A DNA stretch of 64,000 bases from CAYVVT01 sp964454335 (GTDB lineage Bacteria; Fidelibacterota; UBA8477; JABMPR01), in NCBI GenBank assembly GCA_964454335.1, contig CAYVVT010000004.1, positions 62,001 to 126,000 on the forward strand, given 5' to 3'. Shown here in pieces: positions 51,410 through 60,343 of the stretch. The first letter of the stretch is position 1. Every line of letters starts with the position of its first letter. The notes beneath the pieces are model-generated. The model ran no database searches, was not told where the DNA came from, and saw only the letters and a program-made list of their open reading frames with translations. Made by a program: the position numbers and the translations under genes.

Positions 51410-52276
51410 ATGTCGAAATCCAGATCAGTCAATCTTTGTAGCCTCTGCATCATGATCCTGTGCGTATTTCCTGCCCTGCTAATAGCGCAGACCGATCCGA
51501 AGGGGCCAGCCCCAGCTGGCGAGATCCTTTCTGAGCCCCTGGGTCAGGAGATCAGTGAGACCCAGCGTTCCATCCATGCCCTCGAAGCGGAACTTGCGCG
51601 ACAGCATAAATACCTGGATGACCTGTATACGGTACAGGACAAACGTGAGAGGGCCAAATCCGACCAGGTTCTCCGGATGGAGGCACTTCAGCACCAGATC
51701 AATGCTCTGACACGCATGATGGGTGAGCTTACAACTTCTGTCCAGACCCTGGCGGAGAAGGATACCGTCATCGCCACCGTAACGGCAAAACCACGAAAAC
51801 GAACACAGATATACACCCGTCAGGACAGTCTTGAGCTGTTGGACCTGAAGCGCCGGGAAACAGAATCCCGTGAACAGATAGACCGGCTGACACAGGAGAT
51901 CCTGGAGATCAGTCAGAAGCTGAAGGATCCGGACAAACGCTACGCTCTGGCCAAGAAACTCCAGGAAAGAGGCTCTGAACCGGTTCCCGGGCCTATTTCA
52001 GACGAGAAACCTGAAATTCAGATAGAGACCATCTCGGCCCGCTCCATTGATCTTGCTGCCGTTGATCTCGTACGTGAGGGCAAATCCCTGGACCAGGCCA
52101 GGATGATGGTGATCGATGCCCTGGCCGATGACCAGGTCCTCAGATATTACCAGGAACTTCCCCGGGAAGAACGATACAATCTGTATGACATTGCTGATGA
52201 GATCATGAGCAAGGAAGGGATCGATCTGCTCAACGCCAGGAGATCGGCTCTTTTCTTCCATTTCTACACTCCCTAG
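51410..52276 (+). CDS. Periplasmic coiled-coil protein, unknown family
   Basis: A 288-residue exported protein with GGGAG before the ATG and a signal peptide ('LCSLCIMILCVFPALLIAQ'). Residues about 45-115 form a heptad-rich coiled coil ('QRSIHALEAELARQHKYLDD', 'LRMEALQHQINALTRMMGEL') and about 140-185 a second one ('LELLDLKRRETESREQIDRL'). The C-terminal part ('DLVREGKSLDQARMMVIDAL') looks like a small helical tail. Its last base precedes the next gene's ATG directly, so the two are co-translated. Function is unknown. Confidence 0.75.
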   Translation: MSKSRSVNLCSLCIMILCVFPALLIAQTDPKGPAPAGEILSEPLGQEISETQRSIHALEAELARQHKYLDDLYTVQDKRERAKSDQVLRMEALQHQINALTRMMGELTTSVQTLAEKDTVIATVTAKPRKRTQIYTRQDSLELLDLKRRETESREQIDRLTQEILEISQKLKDPDKRYALAKKLQERGSEPVPGPISDEKPEIQIETISARSIDLAAVDLVREGKSLDQARMMVIDALADDQVLRYYQELPREERYNLYDIADEIMSKEGIDLLNARRSALFFHFYTP

Positions 52277-53188
52277 ATGCGTTCAATCCTGACCATCCTA
52301 TTCCTGTCGGTTCTGCTGCTGAGCTGTGCCGGCGGACCCGCCACCTATTATGCCGAGGGTGACCCCAAGACCCGCAGTTTCAGCCGCATTCTGAAAAATC
52401 CCCGGGCGGCCACATCCAATTACTATCGCGTCCAGCATAATCAGAGCGGTCTGGTACTCATGGCTACCGAATACAGCGCAAGTAGTGATCTGCTCACGAA
52501 AAACGGTTATAAGTATGATCGCAACGGAGCGGTTGTGTCGAGAACCCAATCCACCTACTACCACCGGGGTCCAAGTCAGAAAGTCACCGAGTGGCAGTAC
52601 CAGGGTGGTGCAGTGAAAAAACGTGTGGATAACTGGTATACCCGCGACCGTAGTTTCGAAAAGCGGATCACGACCTATTTTGATGCAAACCAGCGGCCTT
52701 ACCTGGAGGAGACCCAGCGTCAGGGATTGAAGCTGGAAAGCGCAACGGAATATTACTACGACTACTATGGTCATCTGGATAAATCACGCCGGGACTTCTT
52801 TACAGCAGAAGGGCTCGAGCGTGACCACTGGATCACCATATACGACGATGATGAGCGCATCCTGCGTGAGGAGCATTATCTCGCGAACAATACACTCGTT
52901 GCCTTCTACAGATACACCTACCATCCGGCTTTCGGCTATCTGGAACGAGAAGAGATCCTTGATGATAATCGGAAGGTCTTCATCGAACGCCATTTTACCA
53001 GTGCGGGATTGCTGCTCCACGAGGAACAGAAGGATCGCGAAATGCGCTCCCTGGGCTGGACCCGTTATGAATATGATGAAAACGACAACCCGGTCTGGGA
53101 ATACATCTACTCGCCTGAGGGGGAATTGTCAGAGAAACGAAAGTACAGCAATCCAATCATTCGCGAGGGATTCAGACGCCCGCGCTAG
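52277..53188 (+). CDS. Lipoprotein with YD-like repeats
   Basis: A 303-residue lipoprotein, lipobox 'LLLSC' then 'AGGPATYYAEGDPKTRS'. The mature part has many Tyr-Asp-type repeats: 'NGYKYDRNGAVVSRTQSTYY', 'TYFDANQRPYLEETQRQG', 'YYYDYYGHLDKSRRDF', 'TIYDDDERILREEHY', 'TRYEYDENDNPVWEY'. This is a beta-strand array reminiscent of Rhs/YD repeats and of bacterial MORN-like antitoxin variants, without a toxin tip. It starts immediately after the coiled-coil gene stop, so a joint envelope role is likely. Confidence 0.75.
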   Translation: MRSILTILFLSVLLLSCAGGPATYYAEGDPKTRSFSRILKNPRAATSNYYRVQHNQSGLVLMATEYSASSDLLTKNGYKYDRNGAVVSRTQSTYYHRGPSQKVTEWQYQGGAVKKRVDNWYTRDRSFEKRITTYFDANQRPYLEETQRQGLKLESATEYYYDYYGHLDKSRRDFFTAEGLERDHWITIYDDDERILREEHYLANNTLVAFYRYTYHPAFGYLEREEILDDNRKVFIERHFTSAGLLLHEEQKDREMRSLGWTRYEYDENDNPVWEYIYSPEGELSEKRKYSNPIIREGFRRPR

Positions 53189-53206
53189 AGATACGAGGAG
53201 AGGATC

Positions 53207-53755
53207 ATGAAACGTGTTCTGGTTCCCCTGGCCAATGGTTTTGAGGAGATCGAAGCGACCACCATCATAGACATCTTGCGCCGGGCTGGGGCGGAGGTGG
53301 TTACCGCCGGTCTGGAAAAACGCAACGTCACCGGCTCCCATGAGATCAAGATGGTCGCTGATTCCGTCATCGATGAACATCTCTCCGATCAGTGGGATCT
53401 TATCGTACTTCCCGGTGGTGTCCCGGGTACACAGAATCTAGCCGCCGATCCCCGCATCATCGATATGCTTAAATCCCATGCAGCTACGAACAAGTTGACA
53501 GCGGCAATCTGCGCAGCTCCGGCCGTCCTCGAAAAGGCTGAGCTCACAGCGAATCACAAGGTTACATCGCATCCCACCTGGGCTGACCGCATGACCACTG
53601 CTATTCACACCGGCAGCCGTGTAGAGGAAGACGGTATCCTGGTGACAGGCCAGGCAGCCGGCGCTGCCATGGAGTTTGCCTTTCGCCTGGTGGAAAAACT
53701 ATATGGTCCCGAAAAAGTCACCGAGGTCAACCAGGGTGTCCTGGCTCGAATGTGA
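53207..53755 (+). CDS. DJ-1/PfpI family protein (YajL/ThiJ-like)
   Basis: A 182-residue cytoplasmic protein. The DJ-1 nucleophile elbow 'KLTAAICAAPAVLEKAEL' puts the reactive Cys at residue 102, and the partner Glu16 lies in 'NGFEEIEATTIIDILRRAG'. The rest ('LPGGVPGTQNLAADPRIIDM', 'VTGQAAGAAMEFAFRLVEKL') matches bacterial YajL/human DJ-1. Members act as glyoxalase III, deglycase or redox chaperone; the exact activity is debated. ATG 53207 is preceded by GAGGAGAGG. Confidence 0.95.
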   Translation: MKRVLVPLANGFEEIEATTIIDILRRAGAEVVTAGLEKRNVTGSHEIKMVADSVIDEHLSDQWDLIVLPGGVPGTQNLAADPRIIDMLKSHAATNKLTAAICAAPAVLEKAELTANHKVTSHPTWADRMTTAIHTGSRVEEDGILVTGQAAGAAMEFAFRLVEKLYGPEKVTEVNQGVLARM

Positions 53756-53796
53756 TCCGATCCAGCTCCCAATAGAACGCGGGTTTCAATAAAACT

Positions 53797-54492
53797 GTGC
53801 ATCTGCTTCTGTTCGATATCGATGGAACGCTCCTGCACCCCGGGCCCATGGCCAGGCATTTCATGGGTCAGGCCATTGAGGAATTCACCGGGCAACACAT
53901 TAAACTGATGAAGCGGGATGTCATCGGCAGCACTGATCCTCTGATCATTAAAACTGTCCTCGAGAACCTGCCTGCAACTCCCGGCATGACAGCATCCCTT
54001 CAGCAGGATATTCTGGACAGATATATGCAGTTGATGCTGGCGAACTATGCCGGAGATCAAACACCCAAGTATCTCTTCCCTGGCACTCGGCGAATGCTGC
54101 AGTACTTCAGGGAAAGAGATGATTGCATACTCGGTCTGATCACAGGTAATCTCGAAAGGATGGCACGTCTGAAGCTCGAACTTTTTGGGATCTGGCAATA
54201 CTTTGAGGTAGGGGCATACTCCAGTGATGGTGAGTTCCGCTCTGAGCTGCCTCCGCTTGCCAGTGCCAAGGCTCGTGATCTCTGCGGCGAGGATATATCA
54301 CCTGGACAGACATGGGTTATCGGTGATACCCTGAGCGACCACCAGGCCGCGGTGGACAACCACATGCGCTCAGTTCTCGTAGGACACGAGAAAGAGGCAG
54401 ACTACAAACGTGAGCTCATCGTTGCAGGACCTGACCTTTATCTCGAGAGTTTTATCGACCTGACCCCGTGGATCGAGATGCTGGATCCTTAA
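53797..54492 (+). CDS. HAD-superfamily hydrolase (phosphoglycolate-phosphatase-like)
   Basis: A 231-residue protein starting at GTG 53797. HAD motif I is 'LLLFDIDGTLLHPG' (nucleophile Asp), motif II 'CILGLITGNL', motif III 'SAKARDLCGED' (Lys) and motif IV 'TWVIGDTLSDHQAA'. The cap region between I and II is helical (subclass I cap), as in Gph/phosphonatase-like enzymes that dephosphorylate small metabolites. The substrate is not readable. It converges with the TonB-domain gene, with 5 bases between stops. Confidence 0.92.
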   Translation: MHLLLFDIDGTLLHPGPMARHFMGQAIEEFTGQHIKLMKRDVIGSTDPLIIKTVLENLPATPGMTASLQQDILDRYMQLMLANYAGDQTPKYLFPGTRRMLQYFRERDDCILGLITGNLERMARLKLELFGIWQYFEVGAYSSDGEFRSELPPLASAKARDLCGEDISPGQTWVIGDTLSDHQAAVDNHMRSVLVGHEKEADYKRELIVAGPDLYLESFIDLTPWIEMLDP

Positions 54493-54497
54493 TCCTG

Positions 54498-56114
54498 CTA
54501 ATCCAATCTGAATTTGAACGGTACAGCTACGTAAACTCCCACAGGATCCTCACCGGACATGGCTGGTATAAAGCGGACACTTTGAAAGGCATCAATTGCC
54601 GCCTGGTTTAAACCTTCGTGAGTTGATTTGACGACCTTCAGAGAAGATACAGTACCGGTTGTCTCGATGTATGCGCGTACCACGACCAGACCCTCAATAC
54701 CGGCTTCTCGCATTTCCTCTGGATATTTGATCGATGCCTGCAAGGCCTTATACCCGCCTTCCGGAGCAGGTGGTGTTGTGTACTCAACGAACATGGCACT
54801 CACCACTTTATCGGAAAGTTCCTCCACCGTTTCGAGATACTCTTCTTTGATCGCCTCCTTGATCTCAGTGAGTTGTTCCAGAAACTCTTCATCCAATTCG
54901 GGAAGTTGTTCCTCAAAACGTTCCTGGAGCCTGGGTAGATCACGTTTCAACTGCTTCAGATATTCCTGTTGCGCTTCCTTCAGATGCCGGTAATGTTCCA
55001 GTTCCGCTTTCTCGTGTTCTGCCCGCGCGCGATCCTCGTGCATCCGTATGCGGTCTTTTTCCATCCGGGCCAGGTCTTCCTTTAGTCGAGCTTTGTCCTC
55101 CGCGATCCTGGCACGCTCACCTGCCATCTCACGCTCTCTGGATCGCTCCGATTTCTCAAGGCGCTCTTCCTCCTCGATGAGCTCCTCCTCGTGCTCCCTC
55201 ATCAGCTCAACATAAGCCTCCTCGATCTCCGCGACCTTTTCCATCAGTTTCGCTTCATATTCCGGCCATTCTTCTTCAAACATCTCCCGCACATGCTTGA
55301 TATCCTCCTCGATGCTCGCCTGTATCTCGGGAAGGGATTCAAGCAACTCCTCGTACATCTTCTGCGTGCGGATCTCGGGGACATTGACAGGAGCCGGGGC
55401 TGCAGGGTACGCAGGTGGTAATGCCGCAAGTGGTTCGACACCTATTGCAGGATACGCACCTTTTCCACCTGGAGCTTTCTTGGATTCGAAAAGAGAATCA
55501 CCTACCGTGGTCCTATATGCTTCCAGTGCTGTTTTAACATCGTTCATGTCCTCGGTTTTCTCCACAGCATCCAACGAGATGATGAACAGGAAACCGCGGT
55601 TGTGATATTCATCGTAAAGACCGCCGATGGACGCGGATTGAGTAGTCGGTATATCAAAACGATGATGCCGGATAGCTGGTTCGGCCTGCGAGGGATCCGG
55701 TTTCAATGCTGTGCGGGCGGTGAAAGAACCCGTCTTGCCATCAAATAGATCCATGGTGAGCTCAAACTCATAGTGTTGTGGATGATAGCGATAGATCGGT
55801 GCCCCGTCGTTGATGATCATGCCCGGGTTAGCAAAGCCGGTCCAGAAATTGAAGTTCTTCATCTCAAAGCGCTTGAAATCATACAGTCTGCTTAACTTAC
55901 TGTAGTAGTATTCTGCCACATCGACCTGATAGACGATCTCATCACTTGAAACGACCTCAGTGAAAATGGGCAGATTCAGCGACTCGCCGTTCCCATAAAT
56001 CTGGAATGCCGTCACCTCCACATACAGGAAGTATTCGAGTTCTTCGTTCTTTGATTCGGCAAAGCCGGATCCAAAAGCGCATAATATGATGAATGCTGTG
56101 AGCAGGATCTTCAT
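54498..56114 (-). CDS. Exported coiled-coil protein with TonB C-terminal domain
   Basis: A 538-residue protein with a signal peptide ('KILLTAFIILCAFGSGFA'). Residues about 20-215 form an N-terminal alpha-beta domain. A Pro/Ala linker ('PPAYPAAPAPVNVPEI') leads to a very charged coiled coil, about residues 240-450 ('EEELIEEEERLEKSERSRER', 'HEDRARAEHEKAELEHYRHL'). The end is the TonB_C fold, 'AGIEGLVVVRAYIETTGTVS', 'GLNQAAIDAFQSVRFIPAMS', 'VYVAVPFKFRLD'. A cleaved signal instead of the usual TM anchor makes it unlike a classical TonB. Its ATG overlaps the anti-sigma gene stop (ATGA). Confidence 0.85.
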   Translation of the reverse strand: MKILLTAFIILCAFGSGFAESKNEELEYFLYVEVTAFQIYGNGESLNLPIFTEVVSSDEIVYQVDVAEYYYSKLSRLYDFKRFEMKNFNFWTGFANPGMIINDGAPIYRYHPQHYEFELTMDLFDGKTGSFTARTALKPDPSQAEPAIRHHRFDIPTTQSASIGGLYDEYHNRGFLFIISLDAVEKTEDMNDVKTALEAYRTTVGDSLFESKKAPGGKGAYPAIGVEPLAALPPAYPAAPAPVNVPEIRTQKMYEELLESLPEIQASIEEDIKHVREMFEEEWPEYEAKLMEKVAEIEEAYVELMREHEEELIEEEERLEKSERSREREMAGERARIAEDKARLKEDLARMEKDRIRMHEDRARAEHEKAELEHYRHLKEAQQEYLKQLKRDLPRLQERFEEQLPELDEEFLEQLTEIKEAIKEEYLETVEELSDKVVSAMFVEYTTPPAPEGGYKALQASIKYPEEMREAGIEGLVVVRAYIETTGTVSSLKVVKSTHEGLNQAAIDAFQSVRFIPAMSGEDPVGVYVAVPFKFRLD

Positions 56115-56446
56115 TGTTGGTCTCCTTCAGTTGCCTGGATGATATCAGTGGAAGTATCCAACCAGATAGCCACATGATCTTCCATGTAGAAGATGGATTC
56201 GACGCTGACGGGTTCAAACAGGTCGGCCATAAGGGCTGGTTCGTCACCCGGCCAACTGACAACAGACACCAGGACTATGACCAGAGCGGCAGCAAAAGCC
56301 CAGGCCGGTCCAAAGATGATACTGCGGCGCGGTTCGAGTACCGAGCGCATTACCCCGCGCTCGATCTCATGAAGTGTCCGGGGATCCGCTTCCCACTCCC
56401 TGGAATGTTCCCTGTATTTCCCGATCAATTTGTCAAAGGTCTTCAT
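56111..56446 (-). CDS. Putative anti-sigma factor, single-pass membrane protein
   Basis: A 111-residue protein between an ECF sigma gene and the TonB-domain gene. Residues 1-40 are a charged helical cytoplasmic segment ('FDKLIGKYREHSREWEADPR', 'IERGVMRSVLEPRR'). One TM helix follows ('AWAFAAALVIVLVSVVSW', about 48-65) and then a short acidic periplasmic tail. No ZAS zinc motif is present. Placement, overlap with sigma (14 bases) and topology make an anti-sigma role the best reading; sequence alone does not prove it. Confidence 0.7.
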   Translation of the reverse strand: MKTFDKLIGKYREHSREWEADPRTLHEIERGVMRSVLEPRRSIIFGPAWAFAAALVIVLVSVVSWPGDEPALMADLFEPVSVESIFYMEDHVAIWLDTSTDIIQATEGDQQ

Positions 56447-56966
56447 ACCCCGACCTCCTCAACATCTTCTGTAGATTCTGTTTCGCTCGCATGAGGTGTA
56501 CCCGTGCCGTAGCTGCAGCACAATTCATGGACACTGCCGCCTCCTCTGCTGAAAATCCGTCTATCTCCATGAGCTGAAAAGCTGATGACTGTTTCCATGT
56601 CAATCTGTCGATGCAGGCCTGAATGAGTTCGATCTCAGGGCCTTCGGTTACCCGTCTGTGGGCAGATTCATCGCTTTGCTGAACCACCTCAGAAACGATC
56701 CAGCCTCGATTCTTGCGCTGACGGTACATAGACCGGCAGGTGTTAAGGTGGATCTTGAACAGCCATGGCCTGAACGGATATTCAGGATTGTAGCGACCCA
56801 GATTGCGAAAAAGCTTGATGAAGGTGGCCTGTGTGGCATCCTGAGCGTCATCGCTGTCGCCCAGGACCCGTACAGCAAAACCGAGCAATTCATTCGAGTA
56901 TTGCTGGACGATCGTTCGAAAGGCGTTCTGATCACCTTTCAATATGCGCTCGATGACCTCCTGCAT
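56433..56966 (-). CDS. ECF-type RNA polymerase sigma factor
   Basis: A 177-residue sigma-70-family factor. Region 2 spans about 5-75 ('LLGFAVRVLGDSDDAQDATQ', 'ATFIKLFRNLGRYNPEYPFR', 'PWLFKIHLNTCRSMYRQRKN') and region 4 about 110-170 ('ACIDRLTWKQSSAFQLMEID', 'GFSAEEAAVSMNCAAATARV', 'HLMRAKQNLQKML'). There is no region 1 or 3, as in the ECF group. It drives expression of envelope or stress genes when its anti-sigma is inactivated, and probably its own operon. Confidence 0.95.
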   Translation of the reverse strand: MQEVIERILKGDQNAFRTIVQQYSNELLGFAVRVLGDSDDAQDATQATFIKLFRNLGRYNPEYPFRPWLFKIHLNTCRSMYRQRKNRGWIVSEVVQQSDESAHRRVTEGPEIELIQACIDRLTWKQSSAFQLMEIDGFSAEEAAVSMNCAAATARVHLMRAKQNLQKMLRRSGYEDL

Positions 56967-57099
56967 GCGGTGAAGATACCCAGGAATGAAGATGAACGTT
57001 TACACTATTGATCTACAGAATTTCTACTGCAAGAATGGTGACTTTCAACTGTCAACCAGACCGGCGTGGAGGATTCGGTCAATTTCTACCTGGCGGTGC

Positions 57100-57999
57100 T
57101 CAGAAGCGGGTCAGATTCTCAAATGAACTGTAACGGCTTGCGATATCCGCTGGAGCAAGATCGTCCATTGCTCGTATGGAAAAATCCTCCACACAGAAAG
57201 AAGCCATCAGGCTGCCATTGATCACCGCCCGTTTCATGATATCGAACTCCACCTGCCCTGCCTGGGCCAGATAACCCATCAGACCGCCGGCAAAACTGTC
57301 ACCCGCTCCAGTGGGATCAATGACCTCATCCAGGATCAGACCTGGAGCCGAGAATATCCTCTCGCCATGGAAAAGCAACGCACCATGACTCCCCTTCTTG
57401 ATGACGATCCACTCCGGCCCCATATCCATCAGATCGCGTGCGGCCCGGCCGTAGTGCCGCTCACCGGTCAACATCAGGGCCTCTTCATCATTTACCATGA
57501 GGAGATCCACATCCTTGAGCAGTGCTTTCAGATCATCCAGTGCAGTGTTGATCCAGAGATTCATGGTGTCTAGCCCCACAAAGGGGTGTTCATCAAACTG
57601 TTTCAGGATGTGGTGCTGCAGGCTCGGATGGATGTTTGCCAGGAGCAGGAACCTGGAGTCATGATAGGCCTCCGGCAGGATTGGATTGAAATGTTCAAAA
57701 ACATTGAGATGGGTGAACAGGGTTTCACGGTCATTGAAATTGGGAGCATATTTACCCCCCCAACGGAAGGTCTTTCCTGCTTCGATCTGCATTCCAGCGA
57801 GGTCAACCTGATGCTTCTCAAAGACACGTTGTCCTTCTTCAGGAAAATCCGAACCAACGACCCCGATGAGTCTGGTGTGCGTGAAATGGCTTGCGGCGAT
57901 CGATGCATAGGTGGCAGTGCCCCCGAGCACATCTTCAACCCTGCCGGCAGGAGCTTCGATCGTATCCAGAGCCAATGATCCAACAAGAACTAGCGACAT
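57100..57999 (-). CDS. PfkB-family carbohydrate/nucleoside kinase
   Basis: A 299-residue cytoplasmic kinase. N-terminal 'LVLVGSLALDTIEAPAGRVE' and 'GGTATYASIAASHF' (PfkB signature 1 region), 'LMVNDEEALMLTGE', then the ATP/catalytic block 'IDPTGAGDSFAGGLMGYL' with catalytic Asp234 (PfkB signature 2). Members phosphorylate ribose, adenosine, fructose and others; the gene order gives no hint of the substrate. Both key signatures are intact, so it should be active. Confidence 0.92.
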   Translation of the reverse strand: MSLVLVGSLALDTIEAPAGRVEDVLGGTATYASIAASHFTHTRLIGVVGSDFPEEGQRVFEKHQVDLAGMQIEAGKTFRWGGKYAPNFNDRETLFTHLNVFEHFNPILPEAYHDSRFLLLANIHPSLQHHILKQFDEHPFVGLDTMNLWINTALDDLKALLKDVDLLMVNDEEALMLTGERHYGRAARDLMDMGPEWIVIKKGSHGALLFHGERIFSAPGLILDEVIDPTGAGDSFAGGLMGYLAQAGQVEFDIMKRAVINGSLMASFCVEDFSIRAMDDLAPADIASRYSSFENLTRF

Positions 58000-58111
58000 G
58001 GTGATTCCTTCAGCTGTAATAGTCTATTCTGCAAAACTTGAAGATGGAACTTTCATGCAGCCGATACAATGATTTTCATTGGGTGGGGCCTCAACACAGA
58101 TACATTTCGGC

Positions 58112-58618
58112 ATGAAATATCTAAAATATCTCCTGCTCATATGTTCGATCTCAACTCTAGGCGCCGAGGACTACAGCACCTATCAGGACCAGTTATCCCC
58201 AACCCAGCAGAAACAGGCCATCCAGATCGAGAAACAGATCATGGCAGCCTGTTGCTTTGGCGGACCTGTGTATTCTCATGGGAAGAATGACATTACCGAA
58301 AAGCAGAAGATCACCATTCGCAAACTGCTGCTGGAAGGCAAGACCGAGGATGAGATCCTGGACCACTTCCGCAACGAGATCGATCACCGCACCGGTGAGC
58401 CGTACGGCAATCGCATTCTGGCCGCCCCAAAAAGCGACGAGGCCATTGGTCTGGTTTCCTACTGGATGATCGCAGTCTTTGTCCTGCTGGGGCTCGGGAT
58501 CCTGGTCTATGTGATCCGGAAACTGAGAATGGGTGCGTCAGTCTCTGTCCCGGCGAAGGATCCGGTTTCAGATGAGACACTTGAGAAGATCGAATCAGAG
58601 CTCGCAGAACTCGATTAG
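58112..58618 (+). CDS. CcmH/NrfF-like cytochrome c maturation protein lacking the usual CxxC
   Basis: ATG 58112 gives 168 residues with signal peptide ('KYLKYLLLICSISTLG'). The CcmH core 'AIQIEKQIMAACCFGGPVYS' is followed by 'ITIRKLLLEGKTEDEILDHF' and 'EPYGNRILAAP', the helix bundle typical of CcmH. Instead of LRCPxCQ it has adjacent Cys-Cys. A C-terminal TM helix ('SYWMIAVFVLLGLGILVYVI') anchors it, and an acidic tail follows. It would help reduce apocytochrome Cys for heme attachment; two cytochromes are encoded at 38478-39828 but the rest of the Ccm system is not here. Confidence 0.82.
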   Translation: MKYLKYLLLICSISTLGAEDYSTYQDQLSPTQQKQAIQIEKQIMAACCFGGPVYSHGKNDITEKQKITIRKLLLEGKTEDEILDHFRNEIDHRTGEPYGNRILAAPKSDEAIGLVSYWMIAVFVLLGLGILVYVIRKLRMGASVSVPAKDPVSDETLEKIESELAELD

Positions 58619-58663
58619 TTCCCTATCCATTTTATACTGATTGATCGGTGATCGGGCCGGGAG

Positions 58664-59248
58664 CTACTTGTCGTTCTCCAGAAGGTCCAGTTCATCGCGG
58701 AGTCGGGCAGCTTCTTCGTAATCTTCCTGCTGGATCGCTTCTGCGAGATCCCTCTCCAGGTCGAATCTCTGTCTCGCGCGCTCCGTGATCCTGTTAAGAT
58801 TCTGTGACAGAGATCGATCCACACTTTCCTCTTCGGCACTCTCGGTGGGCAGCTCCACAGCTGCTTCGGAAAACACTTCTTCGCTGACGAAAATGGAAGC
58901 TTTGGACCGAATGGCAATGGCGATTGCATCACTGGGCCTGGCATCCACCTCATCGATACGAGTGCCGGTCTTAACGATCAGCTTTGCGAAGAAAGTCCCG
59001 CCTTGAAGGTCTGATATCTCCACCCTTTCCAGACCATCGGTGAGATGATCCAGAACCCCGGTAAGCAGGTCGTGGGTCATGGGTCGCGGTAGTTTCACCT
59101 CTTCCAGAGCCATGGCGATGGCCTGTGCTTCGAACTGCCCTACCACTACCGGCAGGGCTCCCTCAGGTCCTTTCACCGGCTGCAGCAGCAGTGTATACCC
59201 CCGGGCCGGGGCATAGAAGAGGATATTCTTTACTTTGACCTCGATCAT
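58664..59248 (-). CDS. Bifunctional nuclease family protein (DUF151) with UVR motif
   Basis: A 194-residue protein. Residues about 1-125 form the BFN/DUF151 domain ('PVVVGQFEAQAIAMALEEVK', 'RPMTHDLLTGVLDHLTDGL', 'VDARPSDAIAIAIRSKASIF'). About 150-190 hold a UVR/UvrB-C motif ('DLERDLAEAIQQEDYEEAAR', 'LRDELDLLE'). BFN proteins have DNase and RNase activity in some bacteria and plants; the UVR helix pair suggests contact with UvrB/ClpC-like partners. It is the last gene of a minus-strand run starting at murQ. Confidence 0.93.
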   Translation of the reverse strand: MIEVKVKNILFYAPARGYTLLLQPVKGPEGALPVVVGQFEAQAIAMALEEVKLPRPMTHDLLTGVLDHLTDGLERVEISDLQGGTFFAKLIVKTGTRIDEVDARPSDAIAIAIRSKASIFVSEEVFSEAAVELPTESAEEESVDRSLSQNLNRITERARQRFDLERDLAEAIQQEDYEEAARLRDELDLLENDK

Positions 59249-59328
59249 CGTCCTGAACCAATGTACGGCTACCAGGCCTGGGAAACAATTGCTCAGGTCT
59301 GGTATTATGTCACCACTCTGACAAAGTG

Positions 59329-60324
59329 TTAATGTTTTCGATGGAGGATAAGTTCTGCCAGAGCCTTAAGCGTTGTGATATTGCTCAAACCAGCGTCCAG
59401 CAGATGTTTTTCACCTTCAGAGATCCAGTCAGCTATCTGTTGGCGGGCGCGATCCAGGGTGCCCTTTTTCTCCATCCAATGACGGATACCCTTCAGTTTG
59501 GCTTCAATAGAGTTGTCTGCAGCCATCAGGTCCTGCCACTCAGCCAGTTCCCCTGGATCCATTTGATCCTGAATGTCAAGCCACAGCCAGGTTTTCTTCT
59601 CGTTCACAACATCCGATCCGAGACTTTTGCCCATCACATCCGCCGAGGATGTCATTTCCAGCAGATCGTCCTGCAATTGGAATGCCCGTCCCAGGAGGAC
59701 GCCGAACTTGCTGAGATGAGCAACCTGTTCTGAGGTGCCACCGCCAACCAACGTACCCAGACCACAGGCCAGACGGATGAGCGCCCCGGTCTTCTCATCC
59801 ACCATGCTTTCATACTGACTGCGCAGGACATCCCGGGAGTTTTCGAATTGCATATCCCAGGCCTGACCCTGGCAGACATCCATGGCAGCCTGATTGAACA
59901 TTCTCAGGGCTTCGGATATGATCCCGGTGTCGAGTTGATTGAGCAGTTGATAGGCATGTATGAGGATTGCATCACCCGCGATGAGGGCACGGTTGATGTC
60001 AAACGCCTTATGAACGGTGGGTTGACCGCGTCGCAGATCATCCTCATCCATGATGTCGTCATGCACCAACGTAAAGGTATGGAATACCTCAATCGCCAGT
60101 GCAGCAGGCAGGGCTGTTTTCCAGTCCGCACCGATAGCCTCCGCAGCGGCAAAACACAGGGCCGGTCGCAGCCGCTTTCCTTCGGCCTGCAGTGCATAAC
60201 GGACTGGATCCGAGAGGTAGCCCGGATCGTCCGGCAGGTTGAGGTGTTCCAGCTCGAATTGTATGGCTTGCCGCCAGACCTTCAGCCTGGACTCTAATTC
60301 CGCTCTGTTATCGTATGTTTCCAT
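59329..60324 (-). CDS. Polyprenyl diphosphate synthase (farnesyl/geranylgeranyl type)
   Basis: A 331-residue prenyltransferase of isoprenoid synthesis. The first aspartate-rich motif is 'LVHDDIMDEDDLRRGQPTVH' (DDIMD, residues 89-93); the second is 'AFQLQDDLLEMTSSADVMGK' (DDLLE, 219-223), with Glu replacing the final Asp. The other family blocks, 'GKRLRPALCFAAAEA' and 'GKSLGSDVVNEKKTW', are present. Chain length depends on residues before the first motif (Phe81, His82, Thr83, Phe84), suggesting a short-chain (C15-C20) product. The isomerase gene lies 19 bases upstream on the same strand. Confidence 0.93.
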   Translation of the reverse strand: METYDNRAELESRLKVWRQAIQFELEHLNLPDDPGYLSDPVRYALQAEGKRLRPALCFAAAEAIGADWKTALPAALAIEVFHTFTLVHDDIMDEDDLRRGQPTVHKAFDINRALIAGDAILIHAYQLLNQLDTGIISEALRMFNQAAMDVCQGQAWDMQFENSRDVLRSQYESMVDEKTGALIRLACGLGTLVGGGTSEQVAHLSKFGVLLGRAFQLQDDLLEMTSSADVMGKSLGSDVVNEKKTWLWLDIQDQMDPGELAEWQDLMAADNSIEAKLKGIRHWMEKKGTLDRARQQIADWISEGEKHLLDAGLSNITTLKALAELILHRKH

Positions 60325-60343
60325 CGGACTATCGATCTGCTGA

